Source: Meghimatium bilineatum (lineage: Eukaryota; Mollusca; Gastropoda; Stylommatophora; Philomycidae). Taken from it: DNA of 64,000 nucleotides. A program made the translations under genes and the position numbers. Where the stretch lies: contig CM067309.1 of assembly GCA_034231615.1 (NCBI GenBank), positions 41,846,181 through 41,910,180 on the forward strand, written 5' to 3'. Shown here one piece after another: positions 34,487 to 45,929 of this stretch (its first letter is position 1; every line of letters begins with the position of its first letter). Below the pieces are notes generated by a model. It was not told the origin of the DNA, ran no database searches, and saw nothing but the letters and a program-made list of their open reading frames with translations.

Positions 34487-34592
34487 AACGATTTTTTTCA
34501 ATGTTTACCTTCATTATAAAATAGTTTTTTCAATGTTTACCTTCATTATAAAATAGTTTTTTCAATGTTTACCTTCATTATAAAATAGTTTT
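34487..34592. repeat. 32-bp triplicate
   Basis: Three copies of a unit containing caatgtttaccttcattata. Confidence 0.93.
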
Positions 34593-34984
34593 TGGAATAG
34601 AATGTGATGACTGGGGCACACTTGGACGACGGAAGATTTCCGATGGATCTCCATTACTGGAATTTACACTTGAAGAAATAATCTCTGGGTCGACCCATAC
34701 TTTGGTACAAACAATATGTGCAAACAAGATACAGTCATTAACATAGAATCATGGGACAGGATGTCATGGATCGTGTTACATGGAGGGAAAAGATCAGGAA
34801 GTTTAGGAAGACACAGGAAAATGTGACAGCAATTAGTTCAAGGACGTCACGTTTGAGATGGTGCACACGATTGTTCATGTGCCCCTATGATTCGGGGACA
34901 TACTGTGGAAAAATATTTGTGGCTCCAACTGACTTTTGTCAGTTACATTCGTTATCGTTATTATTGATTGTAGCTTATACTTCT
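34593..34984. other. Spacer, possibly with a coding remnant
   Basis: An open frame from 34751 (+) contains MDRVTWREKIRKFRK, which loosely resembles LINE C-terminal DRxxWR segments. It is not strong enough to call. Confidence 0.3.
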
Positions 34985-35195
34985 TATATCATAATAATAA
35001 TAAAAATAATAATAATAATAATTTTCGTTACTACATGTTTTTTTGTGAAGGAGTGTAGGGGGCTTTCCATGGGCTGTGGAAATAAAGGCCGCTTTGCCTT
35101 AGCAGACGCCGCGACATGTACAGGAAGGATTTTGATTGTACCTCCGGAAGAAAACATCCTGTCCCAATCGTAGATTGAACCCGGGACCACAGGGC
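34985..35195 (-). mobile_element. SINE-C with TTA tail
   Basis: On the minus strand the head carries a B-box-like gggttcaatctacg. The body contains cctgtacatgtcgcggcgtc and ccctacactccttcac, and the 3' end runs into (TTA)n at about 35025-34985. The body half is repeated in the opposite orientation at 35922-36030. Confidence 0.65.
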
Positions 35196-35198
35196 TCC

Positions 35199-35239
<41 letters not shown>

Positions 35240-35251
35240 TAATACTAATAC

Positions 35252-35283
<32 letters not shown>

Positions 35284-35310
35284 GTAACAATAAAAGTAAC
35301 AATAATAAGA
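35199..35310. repeat. AAT/ATA microsatellite
   Basis: (AAT)n with ACAAT and ACTAAT interruptions, directly upstream (in minus sense) of SINE-C. Confidence 0.95.
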
Positions 35311-35418
35311 CCCATACCACGTGAAGATGGTAGGGGTGTCACAATGGAGACATCGGTACAAATAGCCATCTAACCATCTCTGTCTTCAGGCGGAGAAGTA
35401 TAAAGTAATCATATCAAG

Positions 35419-35705
35419 ATCTTCTTCTTCTGAGTTCGTTCTCAAACTCCAGCAGATCAGCATGATGTAGTCCGGAGAACAGAATGCGTTGTGTCATAGT
35501 TTACATCATTGCTGCGATATCTGCGCCTTTCGACCTGACACATCCGACTCCAGCATGGCTGTGGGTCACTGACCCTAAATGGGATGGGACATCCAGCTCC
35601 ATCCCATAACCTCCTTAGTCGTCTCGTACGACATGCATAGAAGATAAACAGTGTTGCTATTCTTTGCTCCCCTTTCGGGCCTGACACAACACGGGCGATA
35701 TCAGG
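35419..35705 (-). mobile_element. SINE-A, longest copy
   Basis: About 285 bp on the minus strand. The 5' part holds gcccgtgttgtgtcaggccc. The centre has gcatgtcgtacgagacgact, which resembles the TGTCGTAAGAGGCGACTAA motif I recall from conserved central domains of widespread metazoan SINEs. Next come gtcggatgtgtcaggtcg and gcgcagatatcgcagc, and the 3' end ggagtttgagaacgaac is followed by GAA repeats. No tRNA-like head was recognised. Other copies are at 696, 27103, 44138, 46603, 51335, 58815, 61515 and 63408. Confidence 0.75.
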
Positions 35706-35921
35706 ATCAATCCGTAATGTTGCAAAACCAGGATTTTTTCTGGCTGCTTGTGGTCTTCCACAATCAACTGTTTGTTGTAAGATTTTTTTTAGAATTTTAG
35801 TCGTGTCGTATTCCATGTCCAGATCAAACACTTGTATTAAACACCACCAACCGTGTCTTGAGATAACATGAAAGTGTGTTTATTTGCTGTCCAATGACTA
35901 TATCTGTCCTATGTTCAAATT

Positions 35922-36030
35922 TCTTCCTGTGCATGTCGTGGCGTCTGCTATGACAAGCGGCTTTTATTTCTACAGGCCATAGAAAACCTCCCTGCACTCC
36001 TTCACGGCAAAACATGCAGTAATGAAAGTT
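35922..36030 (+). mobile_element. SINE-C, 3' half
   Basis: Plus-strand copy of the SINE-C body (catgtcgtggcgtctgctat, ccctgcactccttcac), about 85% similar by eye to the reverse of 35031-35136. The two form an inverted pair about 0.8 kb apart. Confidence 0.7.
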
Positions 36031-38800
36031 CAATGCTCTTACTTTGTAACAAACACCTGTAGCTCTTATATTCAACAATCTTAATCCTTCTTTTCGTGTC
36101 TGCATTTATTGTCCAGCTCACATAACAATATAAAATAATATTATTGTCCGTTTGTTAATTCGTCAACATTGTTTGCAACTCTATTAGATCGCAGAGATTT
36201 TTGGCATGCAACTTTTGAATCTCAATGACGCTATACCAATGCTGTATACTCTTTAAAATGATTCTAGTTTTTAATTAATACGTCTATATGTCGTAAATCT
36301 ATGAAATCAACCTCATACAACAGCACACAATATCACACATTCTACAGTAAACAGTCGTTTTGCTATAAAAATTTATTTTTTTAGCACGGAACAACGCTTA
36401 CAAAATTACACTTCTTGATTTCCACGTGCACCGAATCAAACCAACAAAGACTCAAACACAACATCTTCATAAATAAGTAATTTACCTTTAGGTTACAGTT
36501 ATTAACTTGGAATTTTCAAGACAGACCGACCGACTACGTCACTCCTGCTGTCATGAGTGTTTACATGTTTTTATTGGTCAATGCGATGAGTTATCAAGGC
36601 AAGTGACTAAAGAAAACCACAAATATATTCCAGTAAGCCAGAAAGAGTAACGTTAGCGTTAACGATGGTAGCCTCAAATTGGCTGTTTATTTCAGTAGAA
36701 AAAAACCTGCATACTGTAAAAATCTAAATTTTGACTACACTTTGTTCTAGTCTTAGAACATCAACAGAATTAGTAGATATGCAAATTTCACAGCATTTAT
36801 GTACTAAATAATAGCGGTATTTTAGCATCGTTCATAGTCGAATGATGTATGCAAATCAATGCTACGAAGAACATGTAGTTTCTAAGAAAACCGTTTCCAA
36901 CAATGTTTATTCATTAGTATATAGAGAATAGCACTCTAGCACGTTTCGCTAGCCTTGCCCTAAAAAATGTAATTATCTAAGTAACCATCTAACGTATTAA
37001 TGACATTGCTTTTTTACATATGATTTTATATTTGGGTGTCCCCAACACAGTTATACTTTATATTTGTGCACCATGTCTAAGTTTTATGAATGAATAAAAT
37101 CGTTTTAATGACGGAATACTAATTATTGTGCATGTCGAAACGAAATTTTACCTTTTAAAATATTATACCGGATCAGTGCTGCCACGTAACTCTTGCAAAA
37201 CCAGACGTACGACCATCCAAAAATAGCCCAAACCCAGGGATCAACCCAGAGCTGAATAAAGGACAAACCATAATTCTTCAACTATTTCTCGTGTTCTTGT
37301 AACACATGGATGTCACAATTCTTTCGATAGTCCCTGGTTATATTAAACATGGCGACATTTGTATGTATGTCAACATCATTTTATTTGAACGTTTTATTTT
37401 ATGTTGCTATTTGTTCCTTTATTTTACTCCAGAATAATTCTATTGAGTTTAGGAATGTTAAGGTGGTAGTCTTAAACATCTGAGACCATGTCCCTGGATT
37501 GCCCTGTCTATGTGAACAATCTTAGCTTGCAATGTCTTTTTAAAAAAAATTTCAAGTAATTCAGGCTTCAAAGATATTTCGTTGAATGAAATGTTATTTT
37601 TGGTCAGTCAAACCTTTATTACATACTTGATGAATTTGAAACTTTATCTTCTGGTGTCACTGTGTGTCTCACCGTTTCTATGACCGCCTAGATATCTCTA
37701 AACTTTACCGCCTACTGTAATTTCGTCTCCACCATTCAGCGAGGTAATTGGTAACTACTATTCGCACAGATGAATAATTGCGCAGTTCTACACCAGACAC
37801 TCCGGACACAATCAGGAAATTATTAAAATAGTGACAATTTCTTGACATTATTTCTTTTGATTTATGAACACTTTTACGTTTTGTTAGCAGTACAAACACA
37901 AGCGGATATTTTAAAATACAGGCCATGAAACCGCGACTCGCCGAATGAAAATTTCCCGCGGCAAGTGTCTACAATTAGCCAAAGTGGGCAGAAAATCAGC
38001 AGAACTGGGAACACTGCACCGGATGCAATCACAAACTTTGGTTGTCTTGTGTTCAAGAGCACAAAATAGTTCTATTTCACACTTAAATCATATCAAATGT
38101 ATGACAAATAAATCCTGTGTAAAGTACGTCTAATAATTTACTGTTGAACATCTAATAACATATATGAAATGTGTGTTAGCAAGTAGATTTCTGATCTATA
38201 TGGGATATAAACACGAAAAGTAAAACTAATGGATGCATGTTAATTTAAAAAAAAAAATTAATCCATACTCTATAAAATGTCATTTTCAGTCATAAAAATT
38301 GCAATTATGTGCGTTAAACATTTACTGAGATACATCATGTAAAAGTTGGGCAATGCTGGTGAAAAGTGCTATAATAATTTGTATAAGTTGATCTTTACTG
38401 TAGTACTGATCTTACTTGTTAAATTTATATTCAACCCTTGCCGTGACAACCATCTCCAGTCGTAACGTGCTCACATTGTTTGAATTGTCTTGATAAATAG
38501 AAAGGAATCATACAATTTTTATATAACTTTATACAGGTTCCCAGAAGAGGAGAAAATAATAGTAACACCGCAATCAGTTATTGATATCGAAAAAAATGAA
38601 AAAGAAAACTGTTTGTGGTGTTGGCATTCTACTATAGGATTTCTGGTGTAATGAAGACTGCAGAATATCTATTCATGAACTGCTGAGAGTCAATCAGCGC
38701 TTTTATGTACATGAACATTGTAAGAAAAGTCAGAGCAAAAACCCGTTACGCGTAGAAAACTGTCCCGATCTGGAATGTGCACCTTTACTACTACATTAAA
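36031..38800. other. Quiet unique DNA
   Basis: The longest stretch without tandem arrays or recognised elements. It is AT-rich, with no exon that I can support on either strand. It could be intergenic or intronic. Confidence 0.5.
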
Positions 38801-38816
38801 ACAATCATCTAGGACA

Positions 38817-39226
38817 GTAATGGGCAAAAGAATACCTGCCGACTAAATCTGTAGGGGATCTTTTATATCTATCTATGTTCTGTCTGTGCCGAATACGGTG
38901 CGTAGGGAAGGAACCAATACTCTCCAGTTCAGAGAGATATGATCCTACTGTGTGTAATTCTTGCATGTGTTTGAAACACATAGTCATAACCCTCTTTGAC
39001 GGTTGTTGAAACACATAGTCATAACCCTCTTTGACGGTTGTTGAGACACATAGTCATACCCTCTTTGACGGTTGTTATGCGAAGAGTTTCTCTTGATCTT
39101 CCACTTATCCTTTTTGCCATCTGGTACCCATGTTATTGCTTGTAGTGGCGGTATGATTTCACTCATTCTAAGTACATGTTCGATATAAATCCATCGTTTT
39201 CTTCTTTTTATTGTAGAAATAAATTT
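38817..39226 (-). pseudogene. LINE C-terminal fragment containing a 35-bp triplication
   Basis: On the minus strand the frame reads IKRRKRWIYIEHVLRMSEII, then LQAITWVPDGKKDKWKIKRN, the RRKWRWIGHVLR ... LTWxPxGKRKRGRPK pattern of LINE C-termini. Next comes a 35-bp repeat (38960-39080, three copies around gacggttgttgaaacacata), and then ELHTVGSYLSELESIG, which fits the continuation of the domain. The tandem expansion therefore seems to lie within element sequence. Confidence 0.7.
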
Positions 39227-39539
39227 TTATTTGGTGTCTTCTCTTACTTGCTTGTTCGACTACAATTTATTTGTATATATATATATACCTCTTTGAGTAG
39301 ATGGGATTTCTCACAACATTGCAAGTGAATTGGAATCGGAGTTAACTGAATAGGAAATAAATATCATGAGAAATATCCTCATGCACAAAAAGAATACAAG
39401 TGCGATATTGCTTGTAATTATTGGAGATTGAAACGAACAAAGAAACATATAAATATATATATATATTGCCATGTTCTCACTACGTGTTCATACATCTTCA
39501 ACACACCTGTATACCTTCCTCGTACTGTTAGTACTTCCC

Positions 39540-39850
39540 TAGCACATAAATCCATCTAATCCACCTTTATCCATCCATACTTCTCTTGTCCAGATGCTTC
39601 CACATCTTCCTCTTTTGATCTTTTTTCCCCAGCGAATTCCAGGGTAATATCTGCCTTGTAATGCTTTTAGCTGATAAGTCTGAGAACATCACCTACCCAT
39701 TTCTAGCATAGTTTTTTAAGCTCTTTCTTGTTGTGTTGACTTAGTCATTTCCATGTATCTTCGTGTGCGATCGTATCTTTGCATTCCAAATCTCTTATTT
39801 ACGAATGAGTCTATTTTTGAAAGTCTGTAGTTCTTTACCTATCCGAAATC
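39540..39850 (-). pseudogene. LINE C-terminal fragment
   Basis: On the minus strand, pieces read SKIDSFVNKRFG, then after a stop and a frame change AKSITRQILPWNSLGKKDQK and WKHLDKRSMDG. These match the RIDSFxxKCLR ... ITRQALxWxPxGKRKR sequence of the same LINE class as 38817-39226. It is heavily decayed. Confidence 0.55.
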
Positions 39851-39944
39851 TTATAAATAAACATCACACAGAAATCTACACGAAATAGAAAGCAGTCACA
39901 ATAAAGAACGCACAAAAACAAATCATTACACATGTTATTGTTGT

Positions 39945-39960
39945 TGTTGTTGTAGTTACG
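39945..39960. repeat. GTT microsatellite
   Basis: Short (GTT)n run. Confidence 0.8.
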
Positions 39961-40224
39961 TGTCCCAGAATAATGACTATTGGCTCGTACGTTCTATTTG
40001 TAGTTGGATGGTTTCAGAGCAGTTACATACTCAGGAGGCGTCAATTCCCGGCGGTGCGCAATGCTTTGAGAAGAAGTCTCCGACTCGTAGATGGTCAGGA
40101 AACAAAGTTGATATCTGATTTGGTTCACTGTCACTCACTGTGCCAATGTATGTGAGCGAGGTGGTCCTCGTCAAACGAACGATTTCTAGCGTAAGAAGAT
40201 TATCTCAATTCCCACTGTTCTCTT

Positions 40225-40325
40225 GGGAATTGGCAACCAGTTCTCTCTTTATGGCGCCGTATCTGCAACCAGTTCTCTCTTTACGGCACCGTATCTGCAA
40301 CCAATTCTTTCTTTACGGCAGGTAG
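40225..40325. repeat. 32-bp repeat, array 1
   Basis: Three copies of a unit containing tctctctttacggcgccgta. The same unit forms a second array at 40735-40885. Confidence 0.88.
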
Positions 40326-40354
40326 ATCCAGGAAGAGGGCAATACAGTTTTGCT

Positions 40355-40425
40355 AATAACTAGAGACACACATAATAACACACCCACATCGACGTTTCGA
40401 TCAAAAGCCATTTATCAAGACAAAA
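40355..40425 (-). mobile_element. Repeat family H copy
   Basis: Reverse complement contains cttgataaatggcttttgat then cgaaacgtcgatgtg, followed by a GTGTGTTATTATGTGTG-type stretch as in other family H copies. It lies between two arrays of the same 32-bp unit. Confidence 0.55.
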
Positions 40426-40679
40426 ATTGAAACAATAATTAAAATATATAACAGAAAACGAACAGTAATGACATCGCGGTCACAATGGTATGCGTAATAT
40501 AGATTGATCGGGAGATGTGACATGACACTGGACAAGGAAAATACAAAAATGACCACAAACATGTGAGACGAAACAAACCGAAACTATGGATCGAGTAGAG
40601 TCATGCATGAGACAGGAGCTCATTAATGCCGTCTGGTTTAAGAGTGACATATTGGTATCAATTTTTTTTACGACCCCGT

Positions 40680-40945
40680 ATTGTACAACTTTTGAGATGG
40701 TATTGTAGGTACTGCAATGGATACATCAACACATAGTTCTTTACGACGCCGTATCTGGAACGAATTCTCTCCTTACGGCGCCGTATCTGGAACGAATTCT
40801 CTCTTTACGGTGCCGTATCTGGAATGAATTCTCTCTTTACGACGCCGTATCTGGAACGAATTCTCTCTTTACGGCGCCGTGTTGTACAAAGTTTTAGATG
40901 ATATTGTAGTTACTGCAACAGATGCATCAATCCATAATTGTTTAG
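40680..40945. repeat. 32-bp repeat, array 2, with duplicated flank
   Basis: Five copies of tctctctttacggcgccgta-type units at 40735-40885. They are bracketed by two related ~60-bp segments (tattgtacaacttttgagat at 40680 and tgttgtacaaagttttagat at 40881). Confidence 0.85.
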
Positions 40946-40969
40946 ATACTTATCTCTAGTTATGTTAAT

Positions 40970-41140
40970 GAGATATTTCACAACGTGTCCATTTTTTATG
41001 TTGTCATCCAGGAGTATGTGACACCCACCATATAAATAATTGCAGTAGTACCCCCATAATGTAAATAGTTCCTACCCAACAAAACGCCGTGACACCCAGA
41101 TACACATCATGACCAAACTTGAGAATCCCTGCACTATAGG
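40970..41140 (-). mobile_element. Possible hAT-like element end
   Basis: On the minus strand it begins gcagggattctcaagtttgg and includes gtgtatctgggtgtcacggc. A CAGxGATTCTCAA start is common for hAT-type MITEs. The other end was not identified. Confidence 0.35.
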
Positions 41141-42492
41141 GAACCCCCCCTTACAAAACCAGTAATTTAAAAAAAACAAAAAACTTATACATTTATCCCC
41201 TCTCTGTTTATTTAACTATAGTTTTTACAGCTTCGACGATCCACGCGGACTCATCATTTATTCATATTACACCCCAAGCGAGAATCGTTTATGTTGCTTT
41301 TTTGATATATCGATTCTTTAAAATGATTATTCCTCGAACGATACGGCGATCTGAGTTTATTAAGTCAATAAAATTCGAAAACTGACGGAGCTGAATGAAT
41401 GGGTGTCTGGGGGGTCTGGGAGGGAGGAGTGTCTTTGGGGAAGTGTTTCTATTAAGTTTATGATGCTGAGTTTCTGAGAAAATTATATAGACTCGCATTA
41501 AAGATTTGTAGCTGTAACCGTTTAGGCCTTATTATGACTTTTAAAAATGTTTACATTTATGAATTGCGATCGCCAGGACAACACCCATCAGGCATCCACT
41601 ACAGAACGTCAGTGCATACTCCTTATCAATCGCCAAATCACTGAATAGACAACAGATTCATGTGTATGCAAGTTTGTCCGCTCTCATTACCACGAGGATT
41701 AACGTTTCCAGGACGGAAGATGCAAGTGATACTTAGAATATGGAGAAAATAGCGTGAGAAAAGTCACGTAACGTGTGTAATGAGATACCTAATTTAAAAG
41801 AAACAAATACAATAAGAGGAGCTTGAGGAAGAAATCCGTTCCGCGGAGAAAGGTATTTATTTTAAGATTGATCGAAAAATTAACTGTATAGTTGTTTTTC
41901 AGAAGGAAGGGCTCAACCATGGTTTTCTGCCGAGCAATACCTAACAGCTATTTGGAAATTCAGCCTTCTTAGTGACTCATTTCACTATTCCAGCGATTTT
42001 TATTAGTCACTATAAATATAGGTTGTGTGAGATGCAATATAAACCAAGGGAAAAGTCGTATGAATCGCTAAGAAGGATGGTTTACAATTAGTCAGTAAGC
42101 CTTACAGATGGTTATAACACAAGTAAAATAGTTCCACGAAATGAGGTGGAATCTAGTACAGATCTAGACAGAAAAAATTGATAGAAAGGTAGGATTAAGA
42201 CAGTGGCAGAGAACCCATATCTCGCCAAAGGCAATTTGATTTTTTTAATATAACATCATTAGCGTGGTCATACAATCATCAAGTGCAGTCTCCACAGCTG
42301 AGGTGTGCAATAGAATGTTCTCAACTTAAAAACGTTACCCGCAATGCTTAATTAAATCAGCGCACAAGATTTTTTTGTTGTTGATAGAAATAGATTCTCC
42401 TTGTTTGAAGCGTGACCCTCGGAATTATATAAAACCCATTAACTAATAGGGAAACTAGCCTATACAATGACTAAAATAACTATTCGCGTAAT
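41141..42492. other. Unique DNA
   Basis: C- and A-runs at 41145-41180; the rest is unique. The minus-strand open frame at 41289-41498 has no domain. Confidence 0.45.
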
Positions 42493-42725
42493 TTATAAAA
42501 TATTGGTAACTCCATCAATCCAATTTCTTCTTGGTCGTCCTCTGTATCTTGTTGTTTCCACTTTCATGTTGTAAGCTCTTGCCGATGTCCAATAATAAAT
42601 CATTTTCATTAAGTGGCCGAACCATTTCAGTCTATGTTTTATTTCAATATATTTAACCACGTATGTTGTCCCAACAGTTCTTGTAATCTCTTTATTCTTC
42701 ACGTGATCTCTTTTTGTTCTGTTTG
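42493..42725 (-). pseudogene. LINE reverse transcriptase C-terminus
   Basis: On the minus strand a continuous frame reads RTKRDHVKNKEITRTVGTT, then IKHRLKWFGHLMKM and RYRGRPRRNWIDGVTNIL, before a stop at 42493. RLKWFGHLxxM ... GRPRRNWIDG is the characteristic tail of many animal LINEs. It is 5'-truncated just upstream of RTKRD. Confidence 0.88.
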
Positions 42726-42839
42726 CTGCTTGTTTTAAAGCATCTTATTTCAAATGTAGTAAGCTTTCATAATTATAGCGTCCAATGAGAATCTGGCAAT
42801 ATTCACAGATGGTATTAAGTAAACAGGCTTGATTTGCAA

Positions 42840-43085
42840 CTAGCATGTAGTGCTTATAATGTAGACGTTTATGTAGACCTTACAATGTAGACTTTTGTGT
42901 AGATCTATAATGTAGACGTTTATGTGTAAGTCGTGTGATGTTAACCGGTATTGAAGATTTAACTAGAAGTGATGATTGTACTGGCATGGATGATTGTATG
43001 GTCCAGTGTAAGACCACAAAAGAACTTGACAACAGACCACAACATACATTGATAACAGACCACAACATACATTGACAACGTATCT
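42840..43085. repeat. Short imperfect duplications
   Basis: GTAGAC-TTTATGTGTAG units at 42860-42925, and two to three ~24-bp copies of aacagaccacaacatacatt at 43028-43080. Confidence 0.7.
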
Positions 43086-43185
43086 ATGACCGATGCGGGG
43101 TTAGCGACATTATGTCCGACAATCTGCAGAAATTACAGAATATATTTGACTGAACTGTCCACTGTACACACCCGTGAATAAAACT

Positions 43186-43327
43186 GATCATCTGAAGAAC
43201 TGGTCATCTGAAGAACTGGTCATCTGAAGAACTGGTCATCTGAAGAACTGGTCATCTGAAGAACTGGTCATCTGAAGAACTGGTCATCTGAAGAACTGGT
43301 CATCTGAAGAACTGGTCATCTGAAGAA
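43186..43327. repeat. 16-bp minisatellite
   Basis: Nine copies of ctggtcatctgaagaa. Confidence 0.97.
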
Positions 43328-43756
43328 GTTCCGACGATTAAACTCTATGGTAATATATCAGCTATTTAACCAAAGTTCACTTCATTAAAAAATGTATGTC
43401 AGCGTAAAACACAGACATGATGAGGAATATGTTGATAATGAAATATACAATTCAGCTGTTGAGTAACTGAGGTGACACTCGAAATAAGCTTTGTTGTCTC
43501 AAAGGTGTAGTTGTGGTAAAAGTGGAGGGGAGGGTGGTGCGCTAATGAAACTATGTTCAGTCCCTGAAAGGAGGCACCTTTCTTTGCACCGTGAACACAT
43601 AGACGTCCAGGACCTAATCACAACACGGAGAGAACGAGGAGGAAGAAGAAAACGTTGTATATGAGCGTCTTATTTTTATCACTACAACAAAAACAAACCA
43701 CATGTACCAATCACCTACCATTAGAGAAAATAAAACAGATGATCAAGTGAATAAGA

Positions 43757-44074
43757 AAACCACAAACACCAACACAAGATGAGTATCACATTATGAATAG
43801 ATCAGAACAAGTTATAATTCTACGTATCAGAAAAGGACACAACCGACTCAGCAGTCACATGTATACAAAGTTCAATATTGGAAACACGGCCATGTGTACA
43901 TGTGGACAGGCAGCACAGAGTGCCAAACATATACTTCAAGAGTGTTCTGAGCATGAAACGCTGAGGCAGACACATTGGCCAGAGGAAACAACACTGGAAT
44001 CAAAGCTCTATGGTCCATTGTATGAACTACAAAAGACAGTGAGTTTTATTAAGGATACAGAATTACAGATATAG
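43757..44074 (+). pseudogene. LINE C-terminal tail (RNase H-type element)
   Basis: An open frame of about 105 codons reads QDEYHIMNRSEQVIILRIRK, then GHNRLSSHMYTKFNIG, MCTCGQAAQSAKHILQEC (a Cys/His cluster), THWPEETTLE and LYELQKTVSFIKDTELQI, and stops at 44072. The GHxRLxxHM ... CxCG ... HxxxxC pattern is the C-terminal zinc-binding tail found after RNase H in several LINE clades. It has no stops inside. Followed by tttcaagtgaacgaa and an A/G-rich tail. Confidence 0.85.
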
Positions 44075-44137
44075 ACATGTTTCAAGTGAACGAATTAAGA
44101 GGAAAAGTCACTAAAATATTGACACCATCGTATTTCA

Positions 44138-44300
44138 CTTCTTCTTGTTCAGCCTTCATTCTCAAACTCCCACTGGATCTTGCTTGAAGCAGGACAATAG
44201 TCCTACTTGACTTTCAGCAGGATGTCGCCCGGAGAATGGAAATTCGTTTTGTCACCGTTATATATACGCCAACTGGCATGGCACATCCGTATTCGCCTGC
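44138..44300 (-). mobile_element. SINE-A copy
   Basis: Starts, in plus orientation, cttcttcttgttcagccttc, and contains ttctcaaactcccactggat, agcaggatgtcgcccggaga and tggcacatccg. It is inserted about 40 bp from the 3' end of the LINE fragment above. Confidence 0.7.
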
Positions 44301-44439
44301 GTATTTCACTTTCTCGTACACAATAATGTCACAGACTGCAATGCACTCTCGTGTGATGACTCTATCTGTACTGTCTGCCTCTGTCAGAATCTCTTAGTCA
44401 CAAGTTCTCGTCTGATTAAAAATACTGGTCCTGAAAGGT

Positions 44440-44530
44440 TATCAATAATCATGATTGCACGCAATGGCAGTGGCTCACCGCAATATAATCTTGAGGCACG
44501 TGCTAGATTTGAACTCGGATCCCACAGAAC
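44440..44530 (-). mobile_element. tRNA-like (SINE head) fragment
   Basis: On the minus strand it contains tggttctgtgggatccgag then ttcaaatctagcacg, giving a B-box-like gagttcaaatc. It is too short and diverged to assign to a family. Confidence 0.35.
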
Positions 44531-45140
44531 CATGACTGTTTTTATCGAATTGTAAAAAAAAATCAACAAAAAAAAAACACCGTTCGGTTGATGAAGATTG
44601 AGAATTTCTTTGATCTTTCGATTCCGACGTTTGTGACCGATCTGAGATTTAGTTTTCTATTCACACGACTATTGTGTGGGATGACTTTTCTTCGTGCCGT
44701 TAACAGATCAGAAATTGACGCAGATAGGAAGATGTATCTTTCGCATAAATAGAGATATCAATTAGATATGTCACTATCAGCTGTCTGTGTAATCAAATGA
44801 TTCTGCGTGGAAAACATATTGCTGGTCTCTGAGAAGCAGACATCTCTACATCTGTTCGTCATCCATAGGGATCATTTGAGAGGAGACAAAAGTTAGACTT
44901 TGAGACAAGACAAGCAGTTACGTTACGACGACTATTTCACAGCGCATGGGTTGTCAGACTATCCCCAACGTTCCTTTGTCACATAATACGGGAAACATAC
45001 GAGATACATACGAGAAACATACGAGAAACATACAAGATACATAGAAAGAGGGCAAAGGTCCTATTCTTTGCTACCTAAACTAGACGTCCTCACTCCGTAT
45101 GCCACACGAGAGAGGGAGATAAGAAGAAATTGTTCTCAAT
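44531..45140. other. Unique DNA with a small repeat
   Basis: Four copies of an 11-bp unit, acatacgagaa, lie at 44995-45045. Nothing else was recognised. Confidence 0.55.
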
Positions 45141-45149
45141 AGCTGTTAC

Positions 45150-45675
45150 GTTATAGTAGAAATGTTCCAATGAGTATTGGTACAGATTAGTAGAAATGTT
45201 CCAATGAGTATTGGTACAGATTAGTAGAATTGTTCCAATGAGTATTGGTACAGATTAGTAGAAATGTTCCAATGAGTATTGGTACAGATTAGTAGAAATG
45301 TTCCAATGAGTATTGGTACAGATTAGTAGAAATGTTCCAATGAGTATTGGTACAGATTAGTAGAAATGTTCCAATGAGTATTGGTACAGATTAGTAGAAA
45401 TGTTCCAATGAGTATTGGTACAGATTAGTAGAAATGTTCCAATGAGTATTGGTACAGATTAGTAGATATGTTCCAATGAGTATTGGTACAGATTAGTAGA
45501 ATTGTTCCAATGAGTATTGGTACAGATTAGTAGAATTGTTCCAATGAGTATTGGTACAGATTAGTAGAAATGTTCCAATGAGTATTGGTACAGATTAGTA
45601 GAAATGTTCCAATGAGTATTGGTACAGATTAGTAGAAATGTTCCAATGAGTATTGGTACAGATTAGTAGAAATAC
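45150..45675 (-). repeat. 34-bp satellite, copy S2 (inverted relative of S1)
   Basis: About 15 highly uniform 34-bp units containing gttccaatgagtattggtac. The reverse complement reads tttctactaatctgtaccaa, matching the S1 satellite at 28590-29525 at roughly 27 of 34 positions. Diverged units continue beyond the two inserted elements, to about 46230. Confidence 0.95.
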
Positions 45676-45889
45676 TCTGAAGCTATTTTTCCTACCATTT
45701 TTATTTTACCATGCCCCACCTAAGTATTTCTACAATTCTGATGCCCCCCCCCCTATGTAATATATATTCATATTTTTTAATATTCAAAAATGGTGTTATT
45801 CCCCCTGAATTGTTCCCCAGAACAATCAACTGCACCTCCACCCCCCCCCTGTTGGGCGTGCGCCCCATTTTAGGGAATCACTGATCTAA
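45676..45889 (-). mobile_element. hAT-like MITE inserted in the 34-bp satellite
   Basis: On the minus strand it begins cagtgattccctaaaatggg and contains two C/G runs. The CAGTGxTTCCC start with a following GGGGCGC stretch is typical of hAT-type ends. Satellite units resume immediately afterwards (cagattagtagaaatgatc at 45902). Confidence 0.5.
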
Positions 45890-45929
45890 AGAGTGTTTGT
45901 ACAGATTAGTAGAAATGATCAAAGAGTGA

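Noticed and set aside
35457-35831. 124-codon minus-strand protein
   Set aside because: Most of it translates the SINE-A copy at 35419-35705.
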